Part shown: positions 45,212 through 55,000 of the stretch, piece by piece | Numbering within the stretch: the first letter of the stretch is position 1 | How the letters are laid out: every line of letters begins with the position of its first letter | Assembly (NCBI RefSeq): GCF_000708285.2 | Contig: NZ_JAUG01000005.1 | Location: 1-64,000 of the forward strand | DNA length: 64,000 nt | Reading direction: 5' to 3' | From: Pedobacter borealis DSM 19626 | Lineage (GTDB): Bacteria > Bacteroidota > Bacteroidia > Sphingobacteriales > Sphingobacteriaceae | Translations under genes and position numbers: made by a program | Notes under the pieces: generated by a model | What the model was told of the DNA's origin: nothing | Database searches by the model: none | Seen by the model: only the letters and a program-made list of their open reading frames with translations

Positions 45212-46207
45212 ATGAAGGCTAAATCTTCAGAAAGATATATGAAATCAATGATCATTTTATTGGCTGCAGTGTACAGTTCCTTAGCCAGCGCCCAAAGCGA
45301 TGTGCGCAGACAAACTTCCGTCGAAGAATTAAACAGAACAAATAGAAACGCTGGAAAGGCAATTGAGTACCGTGCTAATATACAGGCAGGGGCCTGCGCT
45401 TTCGAATTGTTCGTGAACGATATTCCGGTAGAACAGTTTTTTGGTAATGCAACCGGAACCTTTAATACCAGCAGTCCCATAAATGACTGCATCCTACGCT
45501 CAGGCACGCAGCAATGGAAGCTTATTGTATATCCAGGCTATAAAGACGGAAAGCCGACCGAAGCTCTTTCATCGAATATAGTGATTGATATAGAAGTGGA
45601 AGGACTGGAACATGTCACAACTGGAACTGCAAAAACAGTGGATAAGCCAATACAGCTAATAACTGCGCCTGTAAAAAAAGACGGTAATGGAAAAGAAACG
45701 TATTCGGACGCAGGAAAACCTATGGCGGTTTATGAAGGGACTTTCAAAGCACAGGTTCCTTATAGTCTGCCTGGGTGGTCGAACAGCAAAGATTTGAGCA
45801 AAGAGAATCCTGAAAAGTTATTGGAGGAAGTATTATCATATTACAGGGAGTATGCCGGCTATTATGCGATGAAAGATACGGCTGCAATATTACAGGCAGT
45901 GTATCCCAAGGAAAAAGAACGCGCCCAGTATTTTTTTATTGATGAAAACGGGGCCAGGGAAACCTATAAGGATTATACTGAGTTCCTTTCATTTAAAAAC
46001 GCGGAAGTCCAGCCTATTGAAAAGTACAAACTAAAATTTTACGGAAATGGCAGAATTGTAACGCTTGAGCGTTCAGATTTTCCGAATATCGGCGAACCTG
46101 TTACCCGTATACACCACTACGGTAAAAACAACAATCTGCTTATAGACTACATGTTCTGCTATCTTCATAAACGGCAGGGTAGCGATAAATTCGAGATGAT
46201 AAGATAA
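45212..46207 (+). CDS. Exported protein of unknown function, paralogue of 47455
   Basis: A 331-residue protein with a signal peptide (MIILLAAVYSSLASAQS; the ATG at 45239 is a possible alternative start). The mature part begins with a beta-rich unit, CAFELFVNDIPVEQFFGNATG and LRSGTQQWKLIVYP, matching CTYEIYVNDMLATF and LGSGTQEVMVKVFP in the protein at 47455. The C-terminal half resembles a domain repeated in both (VPYSLPGWSNSKDLSKEN against VPYALAGWKNGTDLTKED). It probably acts in the periplasm or on the surface. It was inserted between the true and an orphan coupling-protein 3' end, so it is cargo. Confidence 0.75.
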   Translation: MKAKSSERYMKSMIILLAAVYSSLASAQSDVRRQTSVEELNRTNRNAGKAIEYRANIQAGACAFELFVNDIPVEQFFGNATGTFNTSSPINDCILRSGTQQWKLIVYPGYKDGKPTEALSSNIVIDIEVEGLEHVTTGTAKTVDKPIQLITAPVKKDGNGKETYSDAGKPMAVYEGTFKAQVPYSLPGWSNSKDLSKENPEKLLEEVLSYYREYAGYYAMKDTAAILQAVYPKEKERAQYFFIDENGARETYKDYTEFLSFKNAEVQPIEKYKLKFYGNGRIVTLERSDFPNIGEPVTRIHHYGKNNNLLIDYMFCYLHKRQGSDKFEMIR

Positions 46208-46242
46208 CGGGCTATTGTAAAAAACTAAACAGTCTGTACCTA

Positions 46243-46287
46243 GGCCACACCTGAACTCGCGCACTTGCTTGTTTCAAGGGAATATTA
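46243..46287 (+). pseudogene. Orphan 3' end of a second coupling-protein gene
   Basis: The frame encodes ATPELAHLLVSREY and a stop, against ATPELAHLLVSRDD and a stop at the end of the coupling-protein gene. Twelve residues are identical, but most third codon positions differ, so it comes from a diverged relative and not from a recent local duplication. It is a recombination scar. Confidence 0.75.
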
Positions 46288-46419
46288 ATTTGCCGATACA
46301 TTTCTAATTATAGCCATCCAAAAAAAATAACAGCTATTACCGAAGTAATACAAAGCCGGTTTTAGGCTATCCATTTTTGTTTTGCCATGGCAATGCAGCC
46401 ATGTGTGAATTAAACAAAG

Positions 46420-47193
46420 ATGAATAGAATTTACGTTTTGGCATTGCTGGTTATAGTAGCCACTGCCTGTAACAAAGAAGCGTCGGTAGAACAGAGGCTT
46501 CAAAGTGCTCCGGTCATATCAGGCCTGACTATTAGGGGCGCTGGGATCGGAAGTCCTTATAACCCGAACAATCCGGCAGATAGTATCGGCATCATCCATA
46601 ATCTTGCGCTTAATTATGTCTATAATAAAATGCTCAATAAAGGCGATACCAGTCGCATGGCCAAGCGAAACTATATCTTAGACTTTTTCAGAAATAGATA
46701 TGGACAGATAAATCCGGAACAGTTTCTTGAGAAGGATGAGAGCTATAAGCCTTTTAAATCGATACCCATCGGAGAATTGACCGCCCGGTTTAAATGTTCT
46801 CCAGGAATGGGAAAGTACATTAACAGAATTATCAATGATTGTTACCTGGTCAAAAAGCCGCGGGATTACATGGAATACTTTAAAAGAATGGCTGCCCTCG
46901 AGGATGAGTTAATGTTACCCGATAGTTCGGTTACAGATGAAGAAAAGCAGCGGCTGCTACATTTGACTTCAATAACCCGTCATTCGATGTGGTTCTGGAT
47001 GAACGCAGTTTCTAAGGAACAGGGAGAAACTGCGCAGGGCCTTCGCAAATTTATCCGCGCCCTTCTTGGCTTACAGGCAGATCAGCATTACGCAATAACT
47101 GCCTTGCTGACTTTTCAGGAATACCGGAATCTCGCGGAGTATGCTGCGGATGAAAGCGCAGGGGCCCTCTTTTACTTTGATGCATTTCTATAA
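46420..47193 (+). CDS. Predicted lipoprotein of unknown function
   Basis: A 257-residue protein with a lipoprotein signal (LALLVIVATACNKEAS, Cys about residue 17). The mature protein is helical with Tyr/Asn-rich stretches (LNYVYNKMLNKGDTSRM) and no recognised domain. It lies between two paralogous exported proteins and ends before a hairpin. A role in surface exclusion or as cargo immunity is possible but unsupported. Confidence 0.65.
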   Translation: MNRIYVLALLVIVATACNKEASVEQRLQSAPVISGLTIRGAGIGSPYNPNNPADSIGIIHNLALNYVYNKMLNKGDTSRMAKRNYILDFFRNRYGQINPEQFLEKDESYKPFKSIPIGELTARFKCSPGMGKYINRIINDCYLVKKPRDYMEYFKRMAALEDELMLPDSSVTDEEKQRLLHLTSITRHSMWFWMNAVSKEQGETAQGLRKFIRALLGLQADQHYAITALLTFQEYRNLAEYAADESAGALFYFDAFL

Positions 47194-47210
47194 AGAGAGT
47201 GGTTTGTGAC

Positions 47211-47234
47211 AAGGTTACCTACAGGGGTAGCCTT
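47211..47234 (+). terminator. Hairpin after the lipoprotein gene
   Basis: AAGGTTACC pairs with GGTAGCCTT (one G-T type mismatch) around six bases, starting 18 bases past the stop codon. No long T-run follows, so its strength is uncertain. Confidence 0.45.
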
Positions 47235-47454
47235 GGTCATTGTGGACAATTATTTTAGTTGATCAGAGAAAGAAGGTGTTTTTTAATTCTCCCGCATCAA
47301 TATTATAAAACAGGTATAAAATTTGCTTGGCATAATTCAGCATTTAATCTTTATGAATACAGCCAAATATTATTTAACGCTTCACGGTTCATCAGCAATC
47401 AACCTATCAGATCGAAGCTTCTGACAAAAATATGGACCAACCAAAAACCAACAG

Positions 47455-48405
47455 ATGAAACATTTACACATGAACCTGAGATCCTTACTAATAGTATTGA
47501 TTGCAATATCGGTGCAAAGTGCCTGCAGTCAGCCTAAGGCGCAACAGATAACCAAGGAGAAGTATAACAATATATCAAAGGAAATAAAAACATTCGATTA
47601 TAACCCTACCTACCAGATAAGGTTTACTGCAGTGAACTGCACTTATGAAATTTATGTAAATGATATGCTGGCAACTTTTTCATTTATTACCGGCAATAGT
47701 GCGGGCGAGCAGCATGCGGACATCCCGCAGTATATCCTTGGAAGTGGAACTCAAGAGGTCATGGTGAAAGTTTTTCCTAAGGCTATTGAAGACGGTCGGT
47801 TGCAGGAAAAATTAACCAAGGCTGCATCCTTCCGCGCACGGATTGTACATGGTGAGTATGGGGTAACAGCTTTCGATAATTTTGCAGAGGTTGCAAATTT
47901 AAAGGTGCCGATAGAAGAAGGAAAGACAGTTGCGGTGTATAAAATGAAATTTGATGCGAAGGTGCCTTACGCATTGGCCGGCTGGAAAAACGGAACCGAT
48001 CTTACCAAAGAAGATAAAACAGCATTGAGCAGAGAAGCTATCGCAATAAATGAAAAGCTCGCAAACGCTTTTTCAAAGAAAGATATTCCGGTTATTGCTT
48101 TAATGATATACAATAGGGAAAAGGAAGTTGCGCAGGCCTTTTTCTTTAAATCAGGTGAAGAGAAGAGCTATGATCATGGATGGGAGAAGCTTGCCAAAGA
48201 AACGAATGACCTGGTTAGTATGAAGCTGGCAAAGGATACAGATCTCCGCTATCTGGCAAATGGCAGGGTTGTAGCACTTCTGCAGCGGTCCGGAGAAAAC
48301 CGAGACTTTCCGGCTATCGAGGGGGAAACTGAAGACAGTTTTGTTTATTACGCTCTCTATCTCTTCCGTCCGAAACCGGGAGCACCTTTGGAAATTATCA
48401 GATAA
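47455..48405 (+). CDS. Exported protein of unknown function, paralogue of 45212
   Basis: A 316-residue protein with an N-terminal signal (LRSLLIVLIAISVQSACSQ; the Cys could be lipidated). Two segments match the protein at 45212 (see there): the FELFVND/YEIYVND unit and the VPYALAGWKNGTDLTKED unit. The C-terminus contains LANGRVVALLQRSGENRDFPAIEGE, parallel to YGNGRIVTLERSDFPNIGE in the other copy. Its ATG could instead be at 47470. Two such copies suggest paired or redundant surface proteins. The next gene starts 15 bases after the stop. Confidence 0.72.
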   Translation: MKHLHMNLRSLLIVLIAISVQSACSQPKAQQITKEKYNNISKEIKTFDYNPTYQIRFTAVNCTYEIYVNDMLATFSFITGNSAGEQHADIPQYILGSGTQEVMVKVFPKAIEDGRLQEKLTKAASFRARIVHGEYGVTAFDNFAEVANLKVPIEEGKTVAVYKMKFDAKVPYALAGWKNGTDLTKEDKTALSREAIAINEKLANAFSKKDIPVIALMIYNREKEVAQAFFFKSGEEKSYDHGWEKLAKETNDLVSMKLAKDTDLRYLANGRVVALLQRSGENRDFPAIEGETEDSFVYYALYLFRPKPGAPLEIIR

Positions 48406-48420
48406 CGAAAATCAGAACCT

Positions 48421-49002
48421 ATGTTTAACTTCTTATTTTTGGCCATACTAATTATTTGTATTGTTATATGGATATGCTTTAAACTGAAGAACTGGAAACA
48501 GAGAGGCCTGTTCCTTGTGGTGATGTTCATAGGTATTCCTCTGGCTCTGCTATACTGGTTCCATATGGGACGAGAGAACCGAGAAGCGCAGTTATTGAAA
48601 GCACGCACTGAATGCCGGGCGCGGAAGACAATTGACGGGCTGCATATAAAGTTCAACGGGTTTACCGAAAAAGATATGTCAAGTAAATTTTTTACTGTTC
48701 ATAAAAATCAAATTGGAGCAGTATTGGACAGCAATAAGCAGAAGGTCAATACAGCGAAACTTTCGGGCGGAGTTTTATCTGCAGATTATGAGTACCGTGG
48801 TCCGTTTCAGAACAGTGACATTCTCGAAATCAGGGCAGGCAGAAAAACCTATATCCTCAAAAATTTTATTCTGACTGCAACCGCGAATTACAGCATGGGC
48901 GGCCCTATTGTAAGAGGATGTAGAATTGATAGTGCTGATATAAATGGGAAAAGAAGAGCTTTAGATCAGCATATAATAATTTACAATTCCGACAATTATT
49001 GA
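48421..49002 (+). CDS. Small membrane protein of unknown function
   Basis: A 193-residue protein with two N-terminal membrane helices (about 2-20 and 29-46, FLVVMFIGIPLALLYW) and an external remainder of about 140 residues that looks beta-rich and contains SADYEYRGPFQNSDILEIRAG. It starts 15 bases after the preceding gene, so it is probably co-transcribed with the exported protein. No domain recognised. Confidence 0.65.
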   Translation: MFNFLFLAILIICIVIWICFKLKNWKQRGLFLVVMFIGIPLALLYWFHMGRENREAQLLKARTECRARKTIDGLHIKFNGFTEKDMSSKFFTVHKNQIGAVLDSNKQKVNTAKLSGGVLSADYEYRGPFQNSDILEIRAGRKTYILKNFILTATANYSMGGPIVRGCRIDSADINGKRRALDQHIIIYNSDNY

Positions 49003-49051
49003 AATAAAAGAAGTCAGGTTTTCAATAAATCCAATTAGAAAATCCAGAACG

Positions 49052-49819
49052 ATGAAATTTACAAGATACCTCTATCTGATGCCGGCAGTGATCTTAGTTA
49101 TATCCTGCTCGAATCCGCGCCTCGGTGAGCCGATATTAAACCTGGAAAACTTTGACCTGAATATCAATGTTGACAGATTTTACTCTGGCGAATTTAATAA
49201 GGCAAAGGAATACGATGCCCAGCAGAATGAGATAGCACATGGTAAAAAAGAAGAAGATTTTGGAGACAAACTAATTGATCCCTGGGCTTTGCACATGATT
49301 GCGATTGATAGCGTTTTTAAGGACACGGATGATCTTTCATCACCCAAACAATTGATCGGCTTACAATACAACATGAAGTCGTGGTCACCAGGCGACAGTT
49401 TAGCCGTTGTGGGGGAAATGTACTTTGAATCCATCAATATGATGAAAAGCGCCGATGGAAAGTTCATGGCTTTGGTCGCATCAAATGAGAGCGATGGAAA
49501 AGAACCGTTTGAAAAATTGCTATCCTTCCTTAAGCAAAAGCATGGGCAACCAAAAATTACCGAAAGGGATTTTTTCGGTAAGTATAAAATTTATTCTTGG
49601 CAGCTAAAGGATATGCTGTTGGCGATCTCATCAAGGCACAACGACAAAAAAAATGAACTGAAAATAGAACTGGATTCTGGAAATGGCAAGGCTGACACAA
49701 CAAAAAATCCTTCGGTTGATAGCAGGTTCTTTATTGTCAAAAACTCATTTAGAGATTCAGTCATTGGTAATTTAAATTCGGGTTCCTGGCTATATTTCGA
49801 TGACCTTTTGGAACAATAG
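49052..49819 (+). CDS. Predicted lipoprotein of unknown function
   Basis: A 255-residue protein with a lipobox (MPAVILVISCSNPRLG, Cys about residue 20). The mature part is charged and has a late segment YKIYSWQLKDMLLAISSRHN that resembles small domains found in immunity-type proteins, but I cannot assign a family. It follows the membrane protein by about 50 bases and precedes the 205-residue cytoplasmic gene. Confidence 0.65.
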   Translation: MKFTRYLYLMPAVILVISCSNPRLGEPILNLENFDLNINVDRFYSGEFNKAKEYDAQQNEIAHGKKEEDFGDKLIDPWALHMIAIDSVFKDTDDLSSPKQLIGLQYNMKSWSPGDSLAVVGEMYFESINMMKSADGKFMALVASNESDGKEPFEKLLSFLKQKHGQPKITERDFFGKYKIYSWQLKDMLLAISSRHNDKKNELKIELDSGNGKADTTKNPSVDSRFFIVKNSFRDSVIGNLNSGSWLYFDDLLEQ

Positions 49820-49881
49820 TATTCGATACTCAAAACTAAAATCAAACCTCATTTATACACCTATTAAAACGCACGTAAGAT

Positions 49882-50499
49882 ATGGACACCAAATTTAGCC
49901 AATTACTTATGACCCCTGAAGAACAGAACGCGATGGTGCAAGAATCCTTTGCCAGTCATCAGGAGTTACTGACCTATCTGTTGGATCACTGCATATTGCT
50001 ACAGGTGGATTGGAAAGGAGAAGAAGAGGAGCAGCAGATCGGCAGGTTCCTTCAGGATAGGGCTGCGATCCTATTGCCCGGAACAAGTATTGACATTGAA
50101 ACCCCATATACGAAGCTCAGAGAAGCTGTCAGCGAGGGAAATATTGATGTCGGTGATAGCGTACCCCTCCTGTTGAAAAATTTTCAGAGCCAGCAAAAAA
50201 AGACCGATTTAACGGTTGTTTTACTGGATATAGGAAATGATAGCTACTATATCGGCCTGATAAAGCAAAGTGACACGGCCAAACTGAAAAAACAAGCAGG
50301 TCTTGGATGGAGATTCACTGCTTTTGGCAGTTTAACTGGCGAGGTTCTTTACACTGTAAACTGCGACTGCGGTAGTATGAATGTCTGGCAGGTGAAACGG
50401 GGAGAAAAGTTAACCGACGATGTTTGCCAGGATTGTGGCAAGCAGATTTTTGATGAAGAAGGCCACTCCTCATTTCAGGTTGTCAAGGATTATATTTAA
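49882..50499 (+). CDS. Cytoplasmic protein with C-terminal zinc-ribbon-like motif
   Basis: A 205-residue protein without a signal peptide. Its C-terminus contains NCDCGSMNVWQVKRGEK and VCQDCGKQIF, two Cys-x-Cys/Cys-x2-Cys pairs that could bind zinc. The rest is helical at the start (LLTYLLDHCILLQVDW) and beta-rich later (TVVLLDIGNDSYYIGLI). I do not know the family. It is the last rightward gene before the bidirectional terminator and the leftward Rhs locus. Confidence 0.6.
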   Translation: MDTKFSQLLMTPEEQNAMVQESFASHQELLTYLLDHCILLQVDWKGEEEEQQIGRFLQDRAAILLPGTSIDIETPYTKLREAVSEGNIDVGDSVPLLLKNFQSQQKKTDLTVVLLDIGNDSYYIGLIKQSDTAKLKKQAGLGWRFTAFGSLTGEVLYTVNCDCGSMNVWQVKRGEKLTDDVCQDCGKQIFDEEGHSSFQVVKDYI

Positions 50500-50540
50500 G
50501 TGTCTTGGTGGACCCTTCAGAAGGTATGGCTGCAGCAAAT

Positions 50541-50584
50541 AAAAAACGGAGCCAAATGTTTTTTTTATTTCGCTCCGTTTTTTT
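50541..50584. terminator. Bidirectional terminator between converging gene blocks
   Basis: ACGGAGC with GCTCCGT, flanked by A6 on the left and T7 on the right, around a loop of about 19 bases. It separates the rightward cargo genes from the leftward immunity genes. Confidence 0.85.
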
Positions 50585-50629
50585 GTTACAAAGTTATTAT
50601 ACTGAATAAAGGTAGATTGAAGCGACTAA

Positions 50630-51103
50630 TTATTTAAAGGATTTGTAAGTCTTCCAACCCGGATCGGGCTTATTGAAACTCGTTAGCTCGTAGCGGGGAT
50701 ATTTTGATTTGATATTTTCAAGCCCTTCTTCAAACTTATTGATATCTTTTGTATAAATAACAAATTCTCTAAATCCTGACGTAGTTATAACTATTGGAAT
50801 TACAGAGTTGAAATCAAATTCTAGGGTCTCGAAAATATCATCTTCCAATTTGTTTAAGCTTGGCTCAAGCTCGAAATTTGGCAGACCATCTGCAGTCGGC
50901 GCTAAAAGATTAAACGCTATGCCACAATTAGTTGTATATGCTTTGTGGCCAGCGATTTTATCACAACCAACATTCTTTCTGACTATCATTGGCATCCCAT
51001 TATTTTTACCTTCCAAGACACTCCATGATTGTGGTATCGAGGTGATATCAGCAGCTTCAGGAATATTAGGCTTGATGCCGAATAATTTTTTAAGTATGCT
51101 CAT
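50630..51103 (-). CDS. DUF695-type immunity-like protein
   Basis: I start at ATG 51103 (MSILKKLFGIKP), the usual opening; an in-frame ATG lies 33 bases upstream. About 157 residues. The pattern WSVLEGKNNGMPMIVRKN, then LPNFELEPSLNKLEDDIFETL and VITTSGFREFVIYTKD matches DUF695, a small family often encoded next to polymorphic toxins. Last of three leftward immunity-type genes downstream of the Rhs toxin. It probably protects against an earlier or alternative toxin tip. Confidence 0.7.
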   Translation of the reverse strand: MSILKKLFGIKPNIPEAADITSIPQSWSVLEGKNNGMPMIVRKNVGCDKIAGHKAYTTNCGIAFNLLAPTADGLPNFELEPSLNKLEDDIFETLEFDFNSVIPIVITTSGFREFVIYTKDINKFEEGLENIKSKYPRYELTSFNKPDPGWKTYKSFK

Positions 51104-51147
51104 GTTCAATTTTAGTTTGTTAAAAAATTTGATCAACTAGTCAAGAC

Positions 51148-51492
51148 TTAATCATCAATTCTACTTCTGTCCGCTATCGATATCCAGGATTGCAACTTAT
51201 CCATTTCTGAAAAAATTGGAGCAAGCGTTTTAATAAATCTCTCCTGGATTTCCGAACTGTCACAAGTACAATAAAATCTTTCGGTCTCTGAGTCGAACTC
51301 AATTTGTTTATGTAATTCAGGATCTAATTTTTCAAGAATCTGAATTACATGGCCTTCCCAACAATAACCATTTCCCTCGTATCCATTGGCTTTAAAGAGG
51401 TGATAGTAACTAGGGTAAAGGTCACTACTTTCTAAATTAGCAACTATCGAATTGCCCGTCTTCTTGGTCAGGAAAGGGTAACATTCTGTCAT
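51148..51492 (-). CDS. Imm51-like immunity protein
   Basis: A 114-residue acidic protein. FKANGYEGNGYCWEGHVIQIL is the key stretch of the Imm51 family as I recall it, and FDSETERFYCTCDSSEIQERFI follows. Imm51 proteins neutralise nuclease-type toxins. It lies between two other immunity-type genes, 21 bases from the gene upstream. Having more than one immunity gene suggests the toxin end is exchanged over time. Confidence 0.72.
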   Translation of the reverse strand: MTECYPFLTKKTGNSIVANLESSDLYPSYYHLFKANGYEGNGYCWEGHVIQILEKLDPELHKQIEFDSETERFYCTCDSSEIQERFIKTLAPIFSEMDKLQSWISIADRSRIDD

Positions 51493-51513
51493 TTTTTGAT
51501 GAGTTTTAGAATA

Positions 51514-52020
51514 CTATTCAAATTTTGGATAGTTCACTAAATCGTAGTGGCCAGTCTGCATTCGATAAACAATGCTCTTCGGGTTCATCACCATCCCGAT
51601 TTCTGCATTGCGATTTTCACCAATCAATTCACTTACACGTGTAAATTCTGGGTCATTAATTCTCCAAATGACCCATTTTTTTGAAATGATAATTGGGGAA
51701 CCTCCTTCTGACCGACCAAAGTCGTAGGTATCTCTAAAAATGACATTAATGTCACCTACCTCCTTAATATTGCCTGCTTTAGTCCAATATCCAAATTGTA
51801 TTCCAAGTTTAATCAAGCAGTGTGCATAAAAATCTATATCATCTTTGATGATTTCGGTCAAATCGGGAGTTTGATTTTCTTCATATGTTTTTTTGTAAAC
51901 CCTGATTACATTACTATCTAATTGCCTCTCGTCGTCAGCAACATATTGAAAGAATTTCTTTTTATTTTCACTCACTTTAGCAAAAAAAATATCTCCGTGT
52001 TTTATGATTGTTCGAGCCAT
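51514..52020 (-). CDS. Imm26-like immunity protein, likely partner of the Rhs toxin
   Basis: A 168-residue protein. GDIFFAKVSENKKKFFQYV and LDSNVIRVYKK match the opening of Imm26-type immunity proteins. It starts 17 bases past the stop of the Rhs gene, the place where the cognate immunity gene is expected. It would bind and block the GIY-YIG-like toxin domain. The family call is by recalled pattern. Confidence 0.68.
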   Translation of the reverse strand: MARTIIKHGDIFFAKVSENKKKFFQYVADDERQLDSNVIRVYKKTYEENQTPDLTEIIKDDIDFYAHCLIKLGIQFGYWTKAGNIKEVGDINVIFRDTYDFGRSEGGSPIIISKKWVIWRINDPEFTRVSELIGENRNAEIGMVMNPKSIVYRMQTGHYDLVNYPKFE

Positions 52021-52037
52021 GTGCTAAACTACTTATT

Positions 52038-55000
52038 TTAAGGTTTTACGCCAAACAATTCCCACCTAGAAGGAGAAATTGAGTTAATCTTGTTGTATAA
52101 GTTGCCTAAACCTTGCTGATTGATCACCGTCTGTTCGATAACCCGGGCTTGATTTCTCGTCAGATTTTCCGCTCCATCAACAACCCTCCAAGTCAATAGC
52201 TCCTTTCCGCCGCCTTTACTGACATGTTCCGCCCATCTCAATACTGGATTCCTGTTCGTAATTCCGACGTATTTTATAACACCCACAGCATCCACTCCTT
52301 CATAAACCTTATAGGCGCGTTTCGCCCATTTTGCCCCTGTAACGTAGTTTCCCGCAATCGGAATAGCTGATGCAAAAGCCCATGCAGCGTTTTTGCCATC
52401 TCCTTCGATCGAGTAGTATAATCCGTTGACAATATCGAAGCCTTCCCCAATTACAGGCAACATACCGCCTGTCTCTAGTGCATCGTGGACAGTACCCATT
52501 GGCGGCAAGTATCCCAATTCGCCGGCTCGGAAATGGGCATTATCCATCGCTTTGTTGTATGCGAAATCATAGTAGCCATTACCTAATGGTGATTTAGAAC
52601 CCAACGATGAGTATACGTCTTCACCCCATTTCCAGAAGTTGGGTTTATGGTCAACAACTTCAATTTCTGGAAGCAAGAGTCCCCAACCGAGAAAAAGTCT
52701 ATCCACAAAATATGCTGTTTTTCCAGCTTGCTCGGCTGCTATATCAACCATTTGTTGAGAGGTAAGGCCTTCTGTTTCTCCACTTGCACCATCACTACTA
52801 ATACTTGAGCCGCTACCTTTCGACGCTCCAACACTGAAATAATCCCCGTGTTTCTTGAAATTACTAGGCCCCGAAGCACTTGAGTACAGATCAGCTGAGT
52901 TTTCAATGCTTTGCCCAGCATAGGCAAATGAAGCTAAAGATGGATTAAACATCTCTCCGTTTGGATCTACCATACTCTCAGGGGCATTACCCATCGCTGC
53001 ATACGGTGAGTATAAATCCTGCCCACCCATAGAGCCAAATGGATCAACGCCAAGGAACCTGCCTATTTGGGGATCATACTGCCGAGCATGGAAATCCATC
53101 CAGTTAAGGCCTATATCCTTGATGTATTCGTTACTTTGATATTTGTGTCGTTGACGTTTGGTATTATTATCTGCGGCACTACTTAGCCCAGCCATTGGCA
53201 AACCGAAAGGATAATAATGCATTTCTTCCAGTTGTCTCCCTTTCTGGAGTTTTATTACCAGTTGGTCAAAGTTGACGTTGGCACACTCATAACAGTTTAT
53301 GCCACGGCTTTGATTGCTAAGGTAAACCGCGAGATAACCATTGGCAGGTATCGTCAGAGCGCTATTTGTTCCGATCTGTTCCCAACTTCCGTTGCTATTG
53401 ACCTGAAAGGCATTGCTAAAGCTTCGATCAATCTGCATATTTTCATCAAAGAGCACATAGTTCAGATAGGCTTTTGGACGGGTTGGGTCTGTGGCGCTAT
53501 TGATAATATTGTCATATTGATCTAAATAGTTCTCAGGAGTAAACAGCTGCGGTACCATGTCGGGATTGTGCCCTTCACTACCTTCAAAACCACCAACACC
53601 GCCTGTGAGGGTACCGACAATACTTACCAACATCTGATCACTAACGACGGGATTGTCGTCCTCTTGGTCATAACTATCGTAAAACGAGTTTACGTTCATT
53701 TCCACCTGATCCCCTGCCATTACATGCATTAGAAGGGACGTGCCAATACGCTGGTCTTCACCGTTCAATCTGCCCGCTTTTAGATCACCAGGATCGGTAC
53801 TTGCAGGTTTGTCATCTCTAATTTCGTTGAGCTGTTCAAACAACAAACCTTCCAAATTGGCACTTGCCAATTCGTAAGTAGCGAGATACTGTAAAAGAGG
53901 TTTTTGAGTAATATCTATTGTAGATCTTACATTTCCCAGGTGATCTTTTACAAAATACTCTTCCTTAAAGGCATCGGTTGCGACATCGCGGACTGTGCGT
54001 CCATTGGCATTTAAAATATATTGTAGAACATTATTTTCATAAATATAGGAGCCTACATAGTCGATTTGCTTATTTGGCTTCCCTGGCTCCAAGACCAATT
54101 CTTGCACCTTTTTGCCAGATACATCATAGCTGTATTCTATACTTTTACCATTTGCAAAAGAAATCACCTGTGGCTTGTCAAAATGGGTATAAACTACACT
54201 GGTAATTCCTTTGTTGGCATCCTTTGTCAGGTTCCCGTTAAGGTCATATTCGTAATCTTTAGCGGCGCCATTAGTATTTACAAAATCGCCGAGTTGATAG
54301 TCAGTTGCAGAATCAACAACCTTGGTTAATCGGTTGCTCAGTTCATTTTCTTCGTAGCTGTAGCGCAAATTATCAATGGTCTGTACCCCTGCAGTCGGTG
54401 ACACGCCCCGCTGATCCATGGAGAGTAGGTTGCCATTTTTATCATAGTGGATATTACTTACGGTATAATCCAGATCAGTTTTGTTCCAGCCTGTTGTACC
54501 ATTGGTGCGGTACTCGGCGTTCTTTAACCGACCTGCCATATCATAATCGTAGCCATAGGCATGGCTATTACCACTGCCACGCCATATTGTACCCGATATT
54601 TTGCCATTGTATTGCGGTTGGGTAAAACCGCAATCGTATTTTATTGATTCTCCAAAAGTTCTGCTTTCAAAGCCCTTGTAACCGGTCTCGGCATACACAG
54701 CATTAATGCCCGTTAACTGCCCACGGATATTATAGGACAAGTCCTGCACCTCCCCGTAACTACCAAGGGTTTTGCGCTTGACTCTTCCTAAAGCGTCATA
54801 GAGATATTTAACGCTTACTGACCACGGGTTATCATTTATTTTATGGCTGGTCTGAAGCAATGCTCCTGTTCCGACCTGGTATTCATTTTTGGTAAACTCC
54901 TTGTACACAGAATATGAAGCAAACAGATTTTGAAAAATGCTTTTACTTATAAGAGGCCTGTTAAGGAAATCGTATTGCGTCCCTGAGAAAAGATAATGAA

